The notes: generated from the sequence alone by a model not told the origin. A stretch of 64,000 bases of DNA from Aeromonas sp. FDAARGOS 1405 (GCF_019048265.1 NZ_CP077311.1:2303001-2367000), one strand, 5' to 3'. Positions 47,504 to 59,956 are shown, counted from the first letter of the stretch. Translations and numbers: made by a program.

Positions 47504-48700
47504 TTACTTGAACCAGCTGGTGACCAGCAGTACCAGGTAGTCCCACAGACGGCTCATCAAGCCACCTTCTTGCACCTCTTCCAGGGCGACCAGCGGCACC
47601 TGCTTGATCTCTTTGTCACCCTGCTTCAGGAACACGGTACCAACGCGCTGACCCTTGGCCAACGGGGCTTTCAGCTCGCTGTCGAGCTGGAAGTCTGCCT
47701 TGAGGTTGTTGCCCTGACCGCGAGTGACCAGCACGGAGACATCTTTGTCGACGCCCAGTTTCACTTCAGACTTGTCGCCCATCCAGATCTTCTGGGTGAC
47801 CAGCTCGGTGCCTGCCTTGTATGGAGTCAGGCTCTGGAAGAAGCGGAAGCCGTAGGTGAGCAGTTTCTTGCTCTCGGCGGCGCGGGAGGCTTCGCTGCTG
47901 GCGCCCAGTACCACGGCGATCAGGCGCATGCCTTCGTTGTTGGTGGCAGAGGAGACCAGGTTATAGCCGACCTGGCTGACGTGGCCGGTCTTGATGCCAT
48001 CCACTTGCAGGGATTGATCCCACAGCAGGCGGTTGCGGTTGTGCTGGGTGATACCGTTGAAGACGAAGGATTTCTGGGAGTAGATCTTGTACTCCTCCGG
48101 CTGATCATGGATCAGTGCCTGACCCAGGCGGGCCATATCACGGGCTGTACTGTAGTGACCCTCTTCATCCAGACCGTGGGGGTTCTTGAACTGGGTGTCC
48201 TTCATGCCGAGCTTGGCGGCCCAGGCGTTCATCAGGCTGGCGAAGGAGTCGGTACTGCCGGCCAGATGTTCGGCCATGGCGACGCAGGCATCGTTGCCGG
48301 ACTGGATGATGATGCCCTTGTTCAGGTCATCGACAGAGACCTGCTTGCCCACCTCGATAAACATCTTGGAGGAGTCTGAGTAGTTCTTGGACCAGGCGTT
48401 CTGGCTGATGGTCACCATGTCGGTGCCCTTGATGTTCCCCTTGTGCAGCTCGTCGCCAACGATGTAGGAGGTCATCATCTTGGTCAGGCTGGCAGGGGGC
48501 AGACGCTCGTCGGCGTTCTGCTCGGCCAGCACCTGACCGGAGTAGTAGTCGATCAGGATATGGGCCTTGGCGGAGATCTCCGGCGCGGCGGGAACCACCA
48601 CTGGGTTGGCGTTCGGCGTGGGTGTCGGCACCGGCGTATTGGCCTGAGCGGTTACGCTGATCAGTGAGGCCAGAAGAACTGAACGGGCAAATTTGGACAT
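47504..48700 (-). CDS. dacA: D-alanyl-D-alanine carboxypeptidase (PBP5/6 type)
   Basis: A 398-residue low-molecular-weight PBP trimming pentapeptide side chains. Signal peptide ends ISVTAQA; then an unusual Pro/Asn-rich linker (NTPVPTPTPNANPVV) not present in E. coli PBP5. Active motifs: LPPASLTKMMTSY (Ser-x2-Lys), IQSGNDACVAMAEH (SxN) and IKTGHVSQVGYN (KTG). The C-terminal amphipathic membrane anchor LMSRLWDYLVLLVTSWFK is retained. Position between rlpA and ybeD matches E. coli dacA. Confidence 0.96.
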   Translation of the reverse strand: MSKFARSVLLASLISVTAQANTPVPTPTPNANPVVVPAAPEISAKAHILIDYYSGQVLAEQNADERLPPASLTKMMTSYIVGDELHKGNIKGTDMVTISQNAWSKNYSDSSKMFIEVGKQVSVDDLNKGIIIQSGNDACVAMAEHLAGSTDSFASLMNAWAAKLGMKDTQFKNPHGLDEEGHYSTARDMARLGQALIHDQPEEYKIYSQKSFVFNGITQHNRNRLLWDQSLQVDGIKTGHVSQVGYNLVSSATNNEGMRLIAVVLGASSEASRAAESKKLLTYGFRFFQSLTPYKAGTELVTQKIWMGDKSEVKLGVDKDVSVLVTRGQGNNLKADFQLDSELKAPLAKGQRVGTVFLKQGDKEIKQVPLVALEEVQEGGLMSRLWDYLVLLVTSWFK

Positions 48701-48811
48701 CTTGAAATTCCTGCGAGCCAGATGGGGATAAAATGCGGGCCTAACTATACCAGATGCGCCCGCAGGTTATAGTCCGACATGGCGATCATGACTGGTTTTT
48801 TATCCATCAAT

Positions 48812-48848
48812 CCCTGCCATCACGCCATAAAGCGACGTGATGGCGGGG
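48812..48848. repeat. Inverted repeat between rlpA and dacA
   Basis: CCCTGCCATCACG/CGTGATGGCGGGG pairs (one G-U) around an 11-base loop, between the rlpA stop and dacA start. No U-tract; possibly an mRNA end stabiliser or processing hairpin. Confidence 0.45.
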
Positions 48849-48884
48849 CCAGGAGATTGGTCACCGCCGCTGTCAGAGGAGGGA

Positions 48885-49868
48885 TCAGGGCACGATAAAG
48901 GCCTGTTCCAGTCCCCCTTGCCGTACTTTTTCCAGCAGTGCGGCTTGTTTATCCGCCTCCACCGGGCCGATCAAGACCCGGAAGATGGCGCCATGGGCTT
49001 CAATCCGGTAGGGCACACCATGGCGCTGGGTCATCACCTTGCCCATCGCCTCGGCCCGATCCCGGGAGCCGCTGGCCAGTACCTGGATCATCTTGCCATC
49101 ACCGCTGCTGGCGGGCGCTGCAGCCTTGGCCGGAGCCTGCTTGACAGGTGCCGCTTTGGCAGGCTTGGCCGCTGGCGCCTTGACGGGAGCAGGGGCAGCA
49201 GCGGGAGTGGCCATCGCCAGTGCGGTCGGTTCACCCAGGAAGCCATCTTGCGCCACTGTGTTGGATGCCGTTGCTGGCGGGGTGGTCGGGGTCATCTCGA
49301 TGGGCTTCATCGGTTCCATGATCACCATCTGGTCCGGGGTGTCGTTGATCAGCTCCAGTCGAACGCGAGCTGTGCCGCTATCGACCATCTCCAGCTGCTT
49401 GGCTGCCGCATAGGAGAGGTCGATCAGGTGAGGGCTGTTGAAAGGGCCGCGATCGTTGACCCGCACTATGGTCTCCAGCCCGTTGTCCAGATTGGTGACC
49501 CGCACATAGCTCGGGATGGGCAGGTTGCGATGGGCGGCGCTGAACAGCTTGCTGTCCAGCACATCGCCGTTGGCGGTCTTCTGGCCATCCAGATCCGGTG
49601 ACAGCCAGCTGGCGGAGCCCTCTTCGCTATAGTGCTTGATATCGCGCCACACCTCGTTTTTCTGTTTGCCAATCCAGTAGTCCCGGTTGCCGCTCGCGCT
49701 CAGGGGCTCCGGGCGTGGGATGGCGCCGGTGGCTTGCGGGATCTCGATAACGGGTGGCTTGCTGACCGGTGCAGGCGGCTCGACAGGGGCGCTCTGTTCC
49801 GGCTGGCTGCTACAGGCGGCCAGCAACAAGCTCAGACTGAGCGGGAGGAGTTTGTGACGAAGATGCAT
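48885..49868 (-). CDS. rlpA: RlpA septal/rare lipoprotein, lytic transglycosylase
   Basis: A 327-residue lipoprotein (lipobox LLAAC). The double-psi beta-barrel domain around 65-190 includes VRVTNLDNGLETIVRVNDRG and DLSYAAAKQLEMV with the catalytic-type Asp. A long Ala/Pro/Lys-rich linker (about 200-250) precedes a C-terminal SPOR domain (MIQVLASGSRDRAEAMGKVM) that binds denuded glycan at the septum. Start overlaps the mltB 3' end by 59 bp in another frame, an unusually long overlap. Role: cleaving naked glycan strands during division. Confidence 0.94.
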   Translation of the reverse strand: MHLRHKLLPLSLSLLLAACSSQPEQSAPVEPPAPVSKPPVIEIPQATGAIPRPEPLSASGNRDYWIGKQKNEVWRDIKHYSEEGSASWLSPDLDGQKTANGDVLDSKLFSAAHRNLPIPSYVRVTNLDNGLETIVRVNDRGPFNSPHLIDLSYAAAKQLEMVDSGTARVRLELINDTPDQMVIMEPMKPIEMTPTTPPATASNTVAQDGFLGEPTALAMATPAAAPAPVKAPAAKPAKAAPVKQAPAKAAAPASSGDGKMIQVLASGSRDRAEAMGKVMTQRHGVPYRIEAHGAIFRVLIGPVEADKQAALLEKVRQGGLEQAFIVP

Positions 49869-50808
49869 ACGCTTCCTGAATGGCTTGGCTAAGTTGATAC
49901 ACCGCCATCGCGTAGAGTGGGCTGCGATTGTAGCGGGTGATCACGTAAAAGTTATGCCGTGCGACCCAGTATTCCGGTCCATCGGCTTGGGCAAGCGCCA
50001 GCAACTTGACCGGCGTCTGCGGGGCCAGCGGCGTGGCGAGCTCAATCCCTGCCGCCGCCAGTTCTGACCACTGTTGTGTGAGCTCGGGCTCAGATCTCAG
50101 CAAAGGTTCGACCGCCATCAGCCCGATCTGGGCAGGTTCCACCACGGATTCGCCCCAGCGCCACTGGTGGCTGGCTAAATAGTTGGCCACGCTGCCGATG
50201 GCATCGACCGGGTTGGCAAACAGATCCCGCTTGCCATCCCCGTCAAAATCGACGGCGTAGTGGCGGTAGCTGGAGGGCATGAACTGCCCCATCCCCATGG
50301 CGCCAGCATAGGAGCCCTTGAGGTGCTCCAGCGACCACCCCTCTTCCCTTGCCAGCAACACCAGCTGGGCAAACTCCTTGGCAAAGAAGTCGCTGCGCTC
50401 CGGGTAGTGGAACCCCAGGGTGTAGAGGCTATCGAGCACCGGATGACGGCCCATCTGGCGACCGTAGAAGGTCTCGATCCCTATGATGGCCACGATGAGC
50501 GAGGCCGGCACCCGATAGAGCTGTTCCGCGCGGGCCAGCGTCTCGGCATGTTGCTGCCAGAACTGCTGGCCGTCACGGATGCGATCCGGGGTAACAAACA
50601 GCGGCCGGTAGCGATGCCAGGGTTTGGCCTCCCACGGCTTGCTGATGGTGTCGAGCACCTCCTGCCGTAACTGAGCGCGGGCGACGGCAGCCTGCAGCTC
50701 CGCCAGCGGCACTTGCTGCTGTTCGGCGAGCAGGGCCAAGCGATCCGGCGCCACGGCAGCGGTTGCCATCGAGGCGGCGAGAGAGAGCAACAATCCAACC
50801 CGTTTCAT
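49810..50808 (-). CDS. mltB: Lytic murein transglycosylase B
   Basis: A 332-residue exported SLT (GH103) enzyme. Signal peptide MKRVGLLLSLAASMATAAVA; catalytic Glu region IVAIIGIETFYGRQMGRHPV; GSYAGAMGMGQFMPSSYRHY and DFDGDGKRDLFANPVDAIGSVANYL are diagnostic of MltB. The family end YAMAVYQLSQAI is followed by about 18 extra residues, coded by the region overlapping rlpA. No lipobox, so soluble rather than lipidated. The rodA-mltB-rlpA-dac order resembles Pseudomonas. ATG overlaps the stop of the RodA mini-ORF (ATGA). Confidence 0.94.
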   Translation of the reverse strand: MKRVGLLLSLAASMATAAVAPDRLALLAEQQQVPLAELQAAVARAQLRQEVLDTISKPWEAKPWHRYRPLFVTPDRIRDGQQFWQQHAETLARAEQLYRVPASLIVAIIGIETFYGRQMGRHPVLDSLYTLGFHYPERSDFFAKEFAQLVLLAREEGWSLEHLKGSYAGAMGMGQFMPSSYRHYAVDFDGDGKRDLFANPVDAIGSVANYLASHQWRWGESVVEPAQIGLMAVEPLLRSEPELTQQWSELAAAGIELATPLAPQTPVKLLALAQADGPEYWVARHNFYVITRYNRSPLYAMAVYQLSQAIQEAYASSSQTPPAQSELVAGRL

Positions 50809-50942
50809 CAGGCAAGCAGCCCTCTATGAGTCTGAATTGACATCAGGATACCGAATCCGGCCATCAAGGTCACCATGGAGGTGCTGCCATCGATCTTCAG
50901 CAGCAGGGGAACACCCACCGCCGGCAAATAGATCCATCTCAT
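50808..50942 (-). CDS. 44-codon tandem partial copy of the mrdB 3' end (RodA C-terminal mini-ORF)
   Basis: Reads [37 protein letters not shown], then THRGLLA and a stop. It aligns codon for codon with the last 44 residues of RodA (33 identical, no gaps), offset by exactly 134 bp. Its ATG overlaps the mrdB stop (TGATG) and its stop overlaps the mltB ATG, so it is a coupled link. RodA's conserved [10 protein letters not shown] loop is degraded to LLLKIDGSTS, whereas the final helix is kept. It may be a translated membrane peptide, a coupling spacer or a decaying duplicate. Confidence 0.65.
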   Translation of the reverse strand: MRWIYLPAVGVPLLLKIDGSTSMVTLMAGFGILMSIQTHRGLLA

Positions 50943-52045
50943 CATGCCAGCAGCCTTCTATGAGTCTGGATGGACATCAGTATGCCAAAGCCGGCCATCA
51001 GGGTCACCATGGAGGTGCCGCCATAGCTCACCAGCGGCAGGGGAACCCCCACCACCGGCAGGATGCCACTCACCATGCCCATGTTGACGAACACATAGAC
51101 GAAGAAGGTGAGAGTGATGGCGCCGCCCAGCAGTCGCTCGAAGCTGTTCTGGGCCTGCATCGAGATAAACAGACAGCGGCTGATGACATAGAGATAGAGC
51201 ACCAGCAGCAGGGCAACCCCCACCAGACCGAACTCCTCGCTAAATACCGCGAAGATGAAGTCGGTGTGGCGCTCGGGCAAGAACTCCAGCTGGGACTGGG
51301 TCCCTTGCAGCCACCCCTTGCCGAAGACGCCACCGGAGCCGATGGCAATCTTGGACTGGATGATGTGGTAGCCGCGGCCGAGCGGGTCTTTCTCCGGGTC
51401 GAGCAGCATCAGCACCCGCTGGCGCTGGTAGTCGTGCATCAGGAAGAACCAGAGCACCGGCATAAAGGCCAGCATCAGTAGAACCGCCAAGCCGATCAGC
51501 CACCAGCTGAGCCCCGCCAGAAAGATCACGAAGAAGCCGGAGGCGGCCACCAGAATGGAGGTGCCAAGGTCGGGCTGGGCGGCGATCAGCAGGGTGGGCA
51601 GCAGCACCATGATGAGGGCGATCACCACATGGCTGAACTTGGGGGGAAGCGAGTGGCGGCTGAGCCAGGCCGCCACCATGATGGGCATGGAGAGCTTCAT
51701 CACTTCGGAGGGCTGGAACTTCATAAAGCCGAGATCGAGCCAGCGCTGGGCCCCCTTGCCGATATGGCCGAATACGTCTACCGCAATCAGCATCAGCACC
51801 ACCACGGCGAACAGCGGCACCGACCAGCGGGCGTAGAGGGAGGGAGGGAGCTGGGCCATGCCGATCATCAGGGCAAAGGCGAGGCCGCCGCGCACCAGTT
51901 GGCGCACGATGGAGTCCATATCCTGGCCTGACGCTGAGTAGAGCACCACCATGGAGAGGGCGACAACGGCCAGCAGACCCAACAGCAGGGGCAGGTCGAT
52001 ATGCAGCTTGTACCAGATACTCTGCTGGCGGGCTGAATTACTCAT
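50942..52045 (-). CDS. mrdB: Rod shape-determining protein RodA (SEDS peptidoglycan glycosyltransferase)
   Basis: A 367-residue, ten-helix SEDS protein polymerising glycan in the elongasome with PBP2. Motifs: [36 protein letters not shown] with the essential Asp, [38 protein letters not shown] and [20 protein letters not shown] 52045 overlaps the mrdA stop by 8 bp; the longer upstream reading overlaps mrdA and has no homology. The 3' 134 bp are duplicated downstream. Confidence 0.96.
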   Translation of the reverse strand: MSNSARQQSIWYKLHIDLPLLLGLLAVVALSMVVLYSASGQDMDSIVRQLVRGGLAFALMIGMAQLPPSLYARWSVPLFAVVVLMLIAVDVFGHIGKGAQRWLDLGFMKFQPSEVMKLSMPIMVAAWLSRHSLPPKFSHVVIALIMVLLPTLLIAAQPDLGTSILVAASGFFVIFLAGLSWWLIGLAVLLMLAFMPVLWFFLMHDYQRQRVLMLLDPEKDPLGRGYHIIQSKIAIGSGGVFGKGWLQGTQSQLEFLPERHTDFIFAVFSEEFGLVGVALLLVLYLYVISRCLFISMQAQNSFERLLGGAITLTFFVYVFVNMGMVSGILPVVGVPLPLVSYGGTSMVTLMAGFGILMSIQTHRRLLA

Positions 52046-53960
52046 GGGGGGCGACCTCACTCGGTTGGGACGGCTTTTCCGGTGCCGGTGGCAGTTGCGG
52101 ATCTGGAGGCAGCAGATAGGCATCCAGCATCTGGCGTGCAATGGGCGATGCAGCCCGGCCACCACCACCACCAATGGAGTTTTCCAGCACCAGTGCGACG
52201 ACCGCTTTGGGCGCCTCAAAGGGGGCATAGGCAACGAATAGGGCGTTATCGCGATGCTCCGCTTTGACGGTCTTGATGTTGTAGACCTGATTTTCCTTCA
52301 AACCGACTACCTGCGCAGTGCCTGATTTACCACCTGACGAGTAGGGGGCCTTTGCAAATGCATGACGGCCACTGCCTTCACTGCCATGGTTGACGCGCCA
52401 CATGCCGTCCTGGGCTACTTTCCAGTAGCTGTCGCTCTTGAGCTTGAGGGCGATGTTGGGGTTGACCGGGGCATCGACCACCCCCGCCTGCGAAGCGGTG
52501 CTCTTGAGCAAGTGCGGCGTCACGTCGTGGCCGTTTTGGGTCAGGATGCTGATCGCCTTGGCCAGCTGGAGTGGTGTCGCGCTCCAGTAGCCCTGACCGA
52601 TACCGACCGAGATGGTGTCACCCTGATACCAGGGCTGGCGCCAGCGGGCCATCTTCCAGTCGCGAGACGGCATGACGCCCTTGGTCTCTTCATAGAGATC
52701 GACGCCAGTGTACTGACCGAAACCGAACTTGGTCATATAGCTGTGGATCTTGTCGATACCGACCCGATAGGCGAGATCGTAGAAGTAGGTATCGGCCGAG
52801 ACCTCGATGGCGCGATAGACATCGAGCCAGCCGTGGCCCCAGCGGCGCCAGTCACGGAACTTCTTGGTGGTGCCGGGAATGGAGAAGCTCGGGCCGCCGA
52901 AATAGCGGTAGCCCGGGGTAATGGCCCCCTCGTTGAGGCCCATGATGGACATCATGGGTTTGACGGTGGAGGCGGGGGCATAGATCCCCTGAGTGGTACG
53001 GTTCACCAGCGGCCGTGCCGGATCGTTGAGCAGTGCCGAGTAGTTGGCGCTGGATATGCCTGTCACGAACAGGTTGGGGTCATAGCTCGGGCTCGACTCC
53101 AGCGCCAGGATGGCACCGGTTTTCGGGTTCATCATCACGATGGCACCACGCTGGCCGGCCAGCAGTTGCTGGGCCTTGAGCTGCATCCGGACGTCGATAT
53201 TGAGGTAGATATCCTTGCCCGGAACCGGAGGCTGGAACTTGAGGGTGCGGACAATCCGGCCGCGGTTGTTGACCTCGACCTCCTGATAACCCGCCACCCC
53301 GTGCAGCTCATCCTCGTAATACTTCTCCACCCCCTGCTTGCCGATATCCTTGGTGGCGGCATAGTTGGCGAGTTTGTCCTCTTTTTCGAGACGTTCCACG
53401 TCGCGGGTATTGATCTTGGCCACATAACCCAGCGCATGGGTCAGGGTGTCGCCAAACGGGTAGTAGCGCTTGAGGTAGGCCTCGATGCTTGCACCCGGAT
53501 AGTTGTGCTGGTTGACCGAGAAGAGCGCCACCTGATATTCGGTCAGCTTCTCGTAGAGAGGGACCGGCTTGAAGCGACGCTGGCGTTTTACTTCGGTCAG
53601 AAACTTCTCTTTGGTGCCTTCCGGCAGCCCCAGCAGGGCGATCAGCTGGTCGGCAGTTTTTTCAAGATCCCTAGTCTCTTCCGGGACGATTTCCAGACTG
53701 TAGACAGGGCGATTCTCCGCCAGCAGCACGCCGTTGGTGTCGTAGATGAGCCCCCGTGGTGGCGCCACCGGCACCACCCGGATACGGTTGGAGTTGGAAC
53801 GGGTCTGGTAGGTGTCGTAGGACTCCACCTGCAGGTAGTAGAGATTGCCCAGCAGCACCAGCATCAGCACCACGATGCCGATGTAGGCTACCAGGGTGCG
53901 CCGGAAGAACAGATTGCCCTCGGCACTGTGATCGCGCATCTCGATGCGTTGTTTCAACAT
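52038..53960 (-). CDS. mrdA: Penicillin-binding protein 2 (peptidoglycan D,D-transpeptidase)
   Basis: A 640-residue class B PBP for cell elongation. Single TM anchor about 24-44; pedestal domain with [18 protein letters not shown] and [18 protein letters not shown]. Transpeptidase domain: [16 protein letters not shown] (Ser-x2-Lys), [16 protein letters not shown] (SxD in place of SxN, as in E. coli PBP2), and [13 protein letters not shown] (KSG). The C-terminus is Pro-rich. Works with RodA encoded directly downstream. Confidence 0.96.
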   Translation of the reverse strand: MLKQRIEMRDHSAEGNLFFRRTLVAYIGIVVLMLVLLGNLYYLQVESYDTYQTRSNSNRIRVVPVAPPRGLIYDTNGVLLAENRPVYSLEIVPEETRDLEKTADQLIALLGLPEGTKEKFLTEVKRQRRFKPVPLYEKLTEYQVALFSVNQHNYPGASIEAYLKRYYPFGDTLTHALGYVAKINTRDVERLEKEDKLANYAATKDIGKQGVEKYYEDELHGVAGYQEVEVNNRGRIVRTLKFQPPVPGKDIYLNIDVRMQLKAQQLLAGQRGAIVMMNPKTGAILALESSPSYDPNLFVTGISSANYSALLNDPARPLVNRTTQGIYAPASTVKPMMSIMGLNEGAITPGYRYFGGPSFSIPGTTKKFRDWRRWGHGWLDVYRAIEVSADTYFYDLAYRVGIDKIHSYMTKFGFGQYTGVDLYEETKGVMPSRDWKMARWRQPWYQGDTISVGIGQGYWSATPLQLAKAISILTQNGHDVTPHLLKSTASQAGVVDAPVNPNIALKLKSDSYWKVAQDGMWRVNHGSEGSGRHAFAKAPYSSGGKSGTAQVVGLKENQVYNIKTVKAEHRDNALFVAYAPFEAPKAVVALVLENSIGGGGGRAASPIARQMLDAYLLPPDPQLPPAPEKPSQPSEVAPHE

Positions 53961-54009
53961 GCCTTTACCTCGGATTTGTGGGGGGCAATAACGGCAGGAA
54001 CGGCATGGT

Positions 54010-54477
54010 TCACTCTCTGTGATAAGGGTGATTGGTCGTTATGCTCCAGGCACGGTAGAGGCTCTCGGCCACCAGTACCCGTACCAGCGGATGGGGCAGG
54101 GTGAGCGGCGACAGCGACCAGCTCTGCTCGGCGGCAGCCTTGCACTCGGGGGACAAGCCTTCCGGCCCACCCACCAGCAGGGCCACATCGCGGCCATCGA
54201 GCTTCCACGCTTCCAGTTGCACGGCGAGTTGCTCCGTGGTCCAGGGTTTGCCCGGAATATCGAGAGTGACGATGCGCGAGCGCCCCGCTGCCGTCAGCAT
54301 GGCCTCCCCCTCTTTTTGCAGAATGCGGGGAATATCGGCATTTTTGCCCCGTTTGCCGGCGCCAATCTCCACCAGCTCGAACAGCATATCTTTTGGGAAG
54401 CGACGGCGATACTCTTCGAAGCCATGCTCCACCCAGGCGGGCATCTTGGTGCCCACCGCAATCAACTGAATCTTCAT
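54010..54477 (-). CDS. rlmH: 23S rRNA pseudouridine(1915)-N3-methyltransferase RlmH
   Basis: A 155-residue SPOUT methyltransferase. [36 protein letters not shown], the SAM knot [16 protein letters not shown] and the C-terminal [16 protein letters not shown] are almost diagnostic. Length equals E. coli (155). Follows rsfS by 21 bp and precedes mrdA, same order as E. coli. Confidence 0.97.
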   Translation of the reverse strand: MKIQLIAVGTKMPAWVEHGFEEYRRRFPKDMLFELVEIGAGKRGKNADIPRILQKEGEAMLTAAGRSRIVTLDIPGKPWTTEQLAVQLEAWKLDGRDVALLVGGPEGLSPECKAAAEQSWSLSPLTLPHPLVRVLVAESLYRAWSITTNHPYHRE

Positions 54478-54498
54478 CTTGCTACGTTGCTGCTCTCG

Positions 54499-54840
54499 TT
54501 ATTGCGTGTTCATCTGAGCGGCACCGCTCCACAGTTTTTCCAGTTGGTAGAAGTCACGATATTCATCCTGCATCACATGCACGATCACCGAGCCCATATC
54601 TACCAGCACCCACTCGCCGCCAGATTCACCTTCCACGCTCAGTAGATCAAGCCCGGCATGGCGGGCCTCACTGGCCAGATGGTTGGCGATGGCGCTGACG
54701 TGACGACTGGAGTTGCCGGAGCAGACGATCATGGTGTCAGTGATGCTGGATTTGCCGCGTACATCGAGGGTGATGATGTCGCGGCCTTTCATGTCATCGA
54801 TCTTGTCGATGATAAAGGCGTGCAGTTCTTGGCCTTGCAA
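54499..54840 (-). CDS. rsfS: Ribosomal silencing factor RsfS
   Basis: A 113-residue protein that binds uL14 and blocks subunit joining during starvation. [20 protein letters not shown], then [20 protein letters not shown] and [20 protein letters not shown] are typical of the family (E. coli YbeB, 105 residues). It lies 97 bp after nadD with no terminator. Confidence 0.96.
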   Translation of the reverse strand: MQGQELHAFIIDKIDDMKGRDIITLDVRGKSSITDTMIVCSGNSSRHVSAIANHLASEARHAGLDLLSVEGESGGEWVLVDMGSVIVHVMQDEYRDFYQLEKLWSGAAQMNTQ

Positions 54841-54937
54841 TGAGTCTCTCCTGTATTCCGGCGCCTGACAGCGTGAGGGCGGCGGATTATATCATGGTCA
54901 CTCCCGTTTCCTATCGGAACGGAGCCGCCGGGAAGTC

Positions 54938-55609
54938 TTACCGGCAAATGGCGCGGTAGAGCCCCTGTTGATCAATATAGTGCGCAACCGGCTCGGGCAA
55001 GAGGTAGCGGGGATCTTCTCCCGCCGCCAGCAGTTGGCGCAGCCAGGTGGCAGACAATTCAATGGGCTGGTTGCTGGCCAGCCAGATATAGCCAGCCCGT
55101 TGCCGACGCAGGGCTTCGACCTCTTTGACCTGATGACTGGCTAGCAGCTGCGCCAGTTCGGCCGGGTAATCGGGTTGCCAGCCGGGGCGGGTGCTCACCA
55201 CCAGATGGGCATAGTCGAGCAGCTCCTGCCAGCGGTGCCAGCCTGGCAGGCTCAGCAGGGAATCCATCCCCATCAGAAAACATAGCGGCGTATCGGGCAG
55301 CTCCTGACGCAGCTCGATCAGGGTATCGATGGTGTAAGAGGGCTTGTCCCGTCGCAGCTCCCGCTCATCCACCACAAAGTGGTGGTTCTCCGCCGCCGCC
55401 AGTTTGACCATGGCGAGACGCTGCTCGCTCGAGCAGAACGGGTTGGCGCGGTGGGGCGGGATATGGTTCGGGATCAGCCGCACTTCGGCCAGACCAATGG
55501 CATCGCGCGCCTCGATGGCGGGGCGCAGATGGCCGATATGAACGGGGTCGAAGGTACCGCCAAGCAAGCCGACAGGTGCCTGCAGCGAGCTGCCAGAACG
55601 CTTCAGCAT
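54938..55609 (-). CDS. nadD: Nicotinate-nucleotide adenylyltransferase
   Basis: A 223-residue enzyme making deamido-NAD from nicotinate mononucleotide. Nucleotidyltransferase motif GLLGGTFDPVHIGHLRPA, substrate strand RLIPNHIPPHR, FLMGMDSLLSLPGWHRWQEL, and the C-terminal LSATWLRQLLAAGED corresponding to ISSTxIR. Start overlaps the holA stop by 7 bp; E. coli also has holA-nadD. Confidence 0.96.
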   Translation of the reverse strand: MLKRSGSSLQAPVGLLGGTFDPVHIGHLRPAIEARDAIGLAEVRLIPNHIPPHRANPFCSSEQRLAMVKLAAAENHHFVVDERELRRDKPSYTIDTLIELRQELPDTPLCFLMGMDSLLSLPGWHRWQELLDYAHLVVSTRPGWQPDYPAELAQLLASHQVKEVEALRRQRAGYIWLASNQPIELSATWLRQLLAAGEDPRYLLPEPVAHYIDQQGLYRAICR

Positions 55610-56640
55610 GGGCTGCTCTCCATGACCAGCGGCAGTGGGGTGCCATCACGAAAGCCAAGGGCGATGGTCTGCAGCATCAGCCAGGCTTGCTCGGTATCAA
55701 AGCGGCGCTGGGCGTCATCCAGCTGGGCCATCAGCAGCCACAGTTGCTGCAGCTTGGCGAAGGGGAGGCGAGTCAGCGCCTGTTGAATGAGTTGCTGGCG
55801 GCTTTGCCAGATGCGCAAGCGGCTGAAGTGCTCCCCCAGCGGCTGGCCGTTGCGCATCGCCAGCGACAGCTCTGTCAGCTGCTCCAGCTCGCGGCAGAGG
55901 GTCCATGCCAGCATCCCCGGCTCGGTGCCTTCTGCCCGCAGGGCGGCCAGGATCCGCTGGGCCCGGTTCACCTTCCCCTCCAGCAGGGTATCGACCAGCT
56001 GGAACGGGGTGAAGTGGGCGTGACGGATGATGGTTTCCTGCAGATAGGTAACGCTGATGGGCTGTGGCGGCGAGAGCAGAGTCAGCTTCTCGATCTCCTG
56101 ACTCGCCGCCAGCAGGTTGCCCTCGTAGGAGTGGCACATGAAGTTGATGGCATCCGGCAGCGCCTTGAGGCCAAAACGCGCAAAACGGGCGCTCATCCAG
56201 CGCGGGAAGAATTTGGGTTCCGGATGGTTGACCGGCACATAGGTGCCAATCTGGTAGAGCTTATCGAACCAGGCTGCCTTCATCTGGGTCTGGTTGAGGC
56301 GACCGCCGCTCAGCACCAGCAGCAGGTCTGGATGGAGCTGTTTGCCGATTTCGCTGATACGGGCGGCCAGATCCTTGTCGACCTTGGCGGGCAGCTCCAG
56401 CTCGATGATCTGGCGGGCTGAGAAGAGGCTCATGGCCTGACAGGCGTCATAGACCTGATTCCAGTCCAGACCGGCTTCGACCACAAAGGTGTGGCGCTCA
56501 TCGAATCCCTGTTTGCGGGCGATCTGACGGATGGCGTCGATGGCTTCCAGCCGTAACAGAGGCTCGTCGCCAAAAACGAGATAGCAGGGCCGAAGCCCTG
56601 CTTTGAGGTGGTCACCAAATTGTTCCGGGTAGACTCTCAT
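55603..56640 (-). CDS. holA: DNA polymerase III delta subunit
   Basis: A 345-residue clamp-loader subunit that opens the beta clamp. N-terminal VYPEQFGDHLKAGLRPCYLV with LVFGDEPLLRLEAIDAIR is the conserved delta start; LSLFSARQIIELELP and MCHSYEGNLLAASQEIEKLTLL follow; the C-terminal collar domain is helical. ATG 56640 chosen; a TTG immediately before is in frame. Starts 13 bp after lptE. Confidence 0.95.
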   Translation of the reverse strand: MRVYPEQFGDHLKAGLRPCYLVFGDEPLLRLEAIDAIRQIARKQGFDERHTFVVEAGLDWNQVYDACQAMSLFSARQIIELELPAKVDKDLAARISEIGKQLHPDLLLVLSGGRLNQTQMKAAWFDKLYQIGTYVPVNHPEPKFFPRWMSARFARFGLKALPDAINFMCHSYEGNLLAASQEIEKLTLLSPPQPISVTYLQETIIRHAHFTPFQLVDTLLEGKVNRAQRILAALRAEGTEPGMLAWTLCRELEQLTELSLAMRNGQPLGEHFSRLRIWQSRQQLIQQALTRLPFAKLQQLWLLMAQLDDAQRRFDTEQAWLMLQTIALGFRDGTPLPLVMESSPC

Positions 56641-56653
56641 CAAAATACTCGCA

Positions 56654-57136
56654 TCAGAAGCTGACCTGGCTCAACTGCCGGATCACCTGATTGGCCGCCT
56701 GCTCCTGCATCTCGCGATTGAGCTGCTCCTGTTCACGAGAGGAGGCGAGAGCTGCATCCGGCTTGTTGAGGAAGCTGCGGTTGAAGTTGATGGGGAAGAC
56801 CTGGGTCGGCTTGCCCGGGGCCGAGATGGTGAACTGGGTCGTGAAGCCCAGCACATATTCGGTGTCCGTCCCCAGCGCGTTGACCGAGGCGACCTGGCTG
56901 GAGCTGCGAATGATGCCCAGAGTGAGCACGGGAATGCCCTCCTTGTCAGCCAGGGTTACGCCAGAGGCCTTCAGGCGGGTGGTCACCAGCCGGTAGAAGT
57001 CGCTCTTGTTGTCGCCCACGACCTTCATGGTCATCAGCTCGGCCGGGATGCCGGTGCCGCGCATGTGAAAGCCGCAGCCTTGCATCAGCAGACCCGCCAG
57101 CACGATGGCCATCCAGCGGGTGAAGATGGTGCCCAT
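56654..57136 (-). CDS. lptE: LPS-assembly lipoprotein LptE
   Basis: A 160-residue outer-membrane lipoprotein that plugs the LptD barrel. Lipobox LLMQGC followed by GFHMRGTGIPAEL, the standard LptE start; TRLKASGVTL and a Gln-rich C-terminal helix (EQLNREMQEQAANQVIRQL). ATG 57136 follows AGAGGA; a start six codons upstream has no site. Between leuS and holA as in E. coli. Confidence 0.95.
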   Translation of the reverse strand: MGTIFTRWMAIVLAGLLMQGCGFHMRGTGIPAELMTMKVVGDNKSDFYRLVTTRLKASGVTLADKEGIPVLTLGIIRSSSQVASVNALGTDTEYVLGFTTQFTISAPGKPTQVFPINFNRSFLNKPDAALASSREQEQLNREMQEQAANQVIRQLSQVSF

Positions 57137-57159
57137 AGAAAATCCTCTTTGCATTAAGG

Positions 57160-57185
57160 GAAAGCGGCGGGCGCAGGGCCCGCCG
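57160..57185 (-). terminator. Possible attenuator/terminator between leuS and lptE
   Basis: CGGCGGGC/GCCCGCCG stem with a five-base loop, followed on the minus strand by CTTTCCCTT, a weak T-tract. Probably partial, since the following genes lack an obvious promoter. Confidence 0.4.
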
Positions 57186-57234
57186 TTATCATCCGTTTGC
57201 TGTCACAGATTGACAATGATCAGCTGGCAGCCAA

Positions 57235-59907
<2,673 letters not shown>

Positions 59908-59956
59908 TCAAGCCTGAAGCCGGGCCAGAAAGGGATTTAGCAGAGGAGTAACAGCC

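Noticed and set aside
52362..54104. 580-codon plus-strand open frame opposite mrdA/rlmH
   Set aside because: Crosses two real genes on the other strand and has no homology that I recognise.
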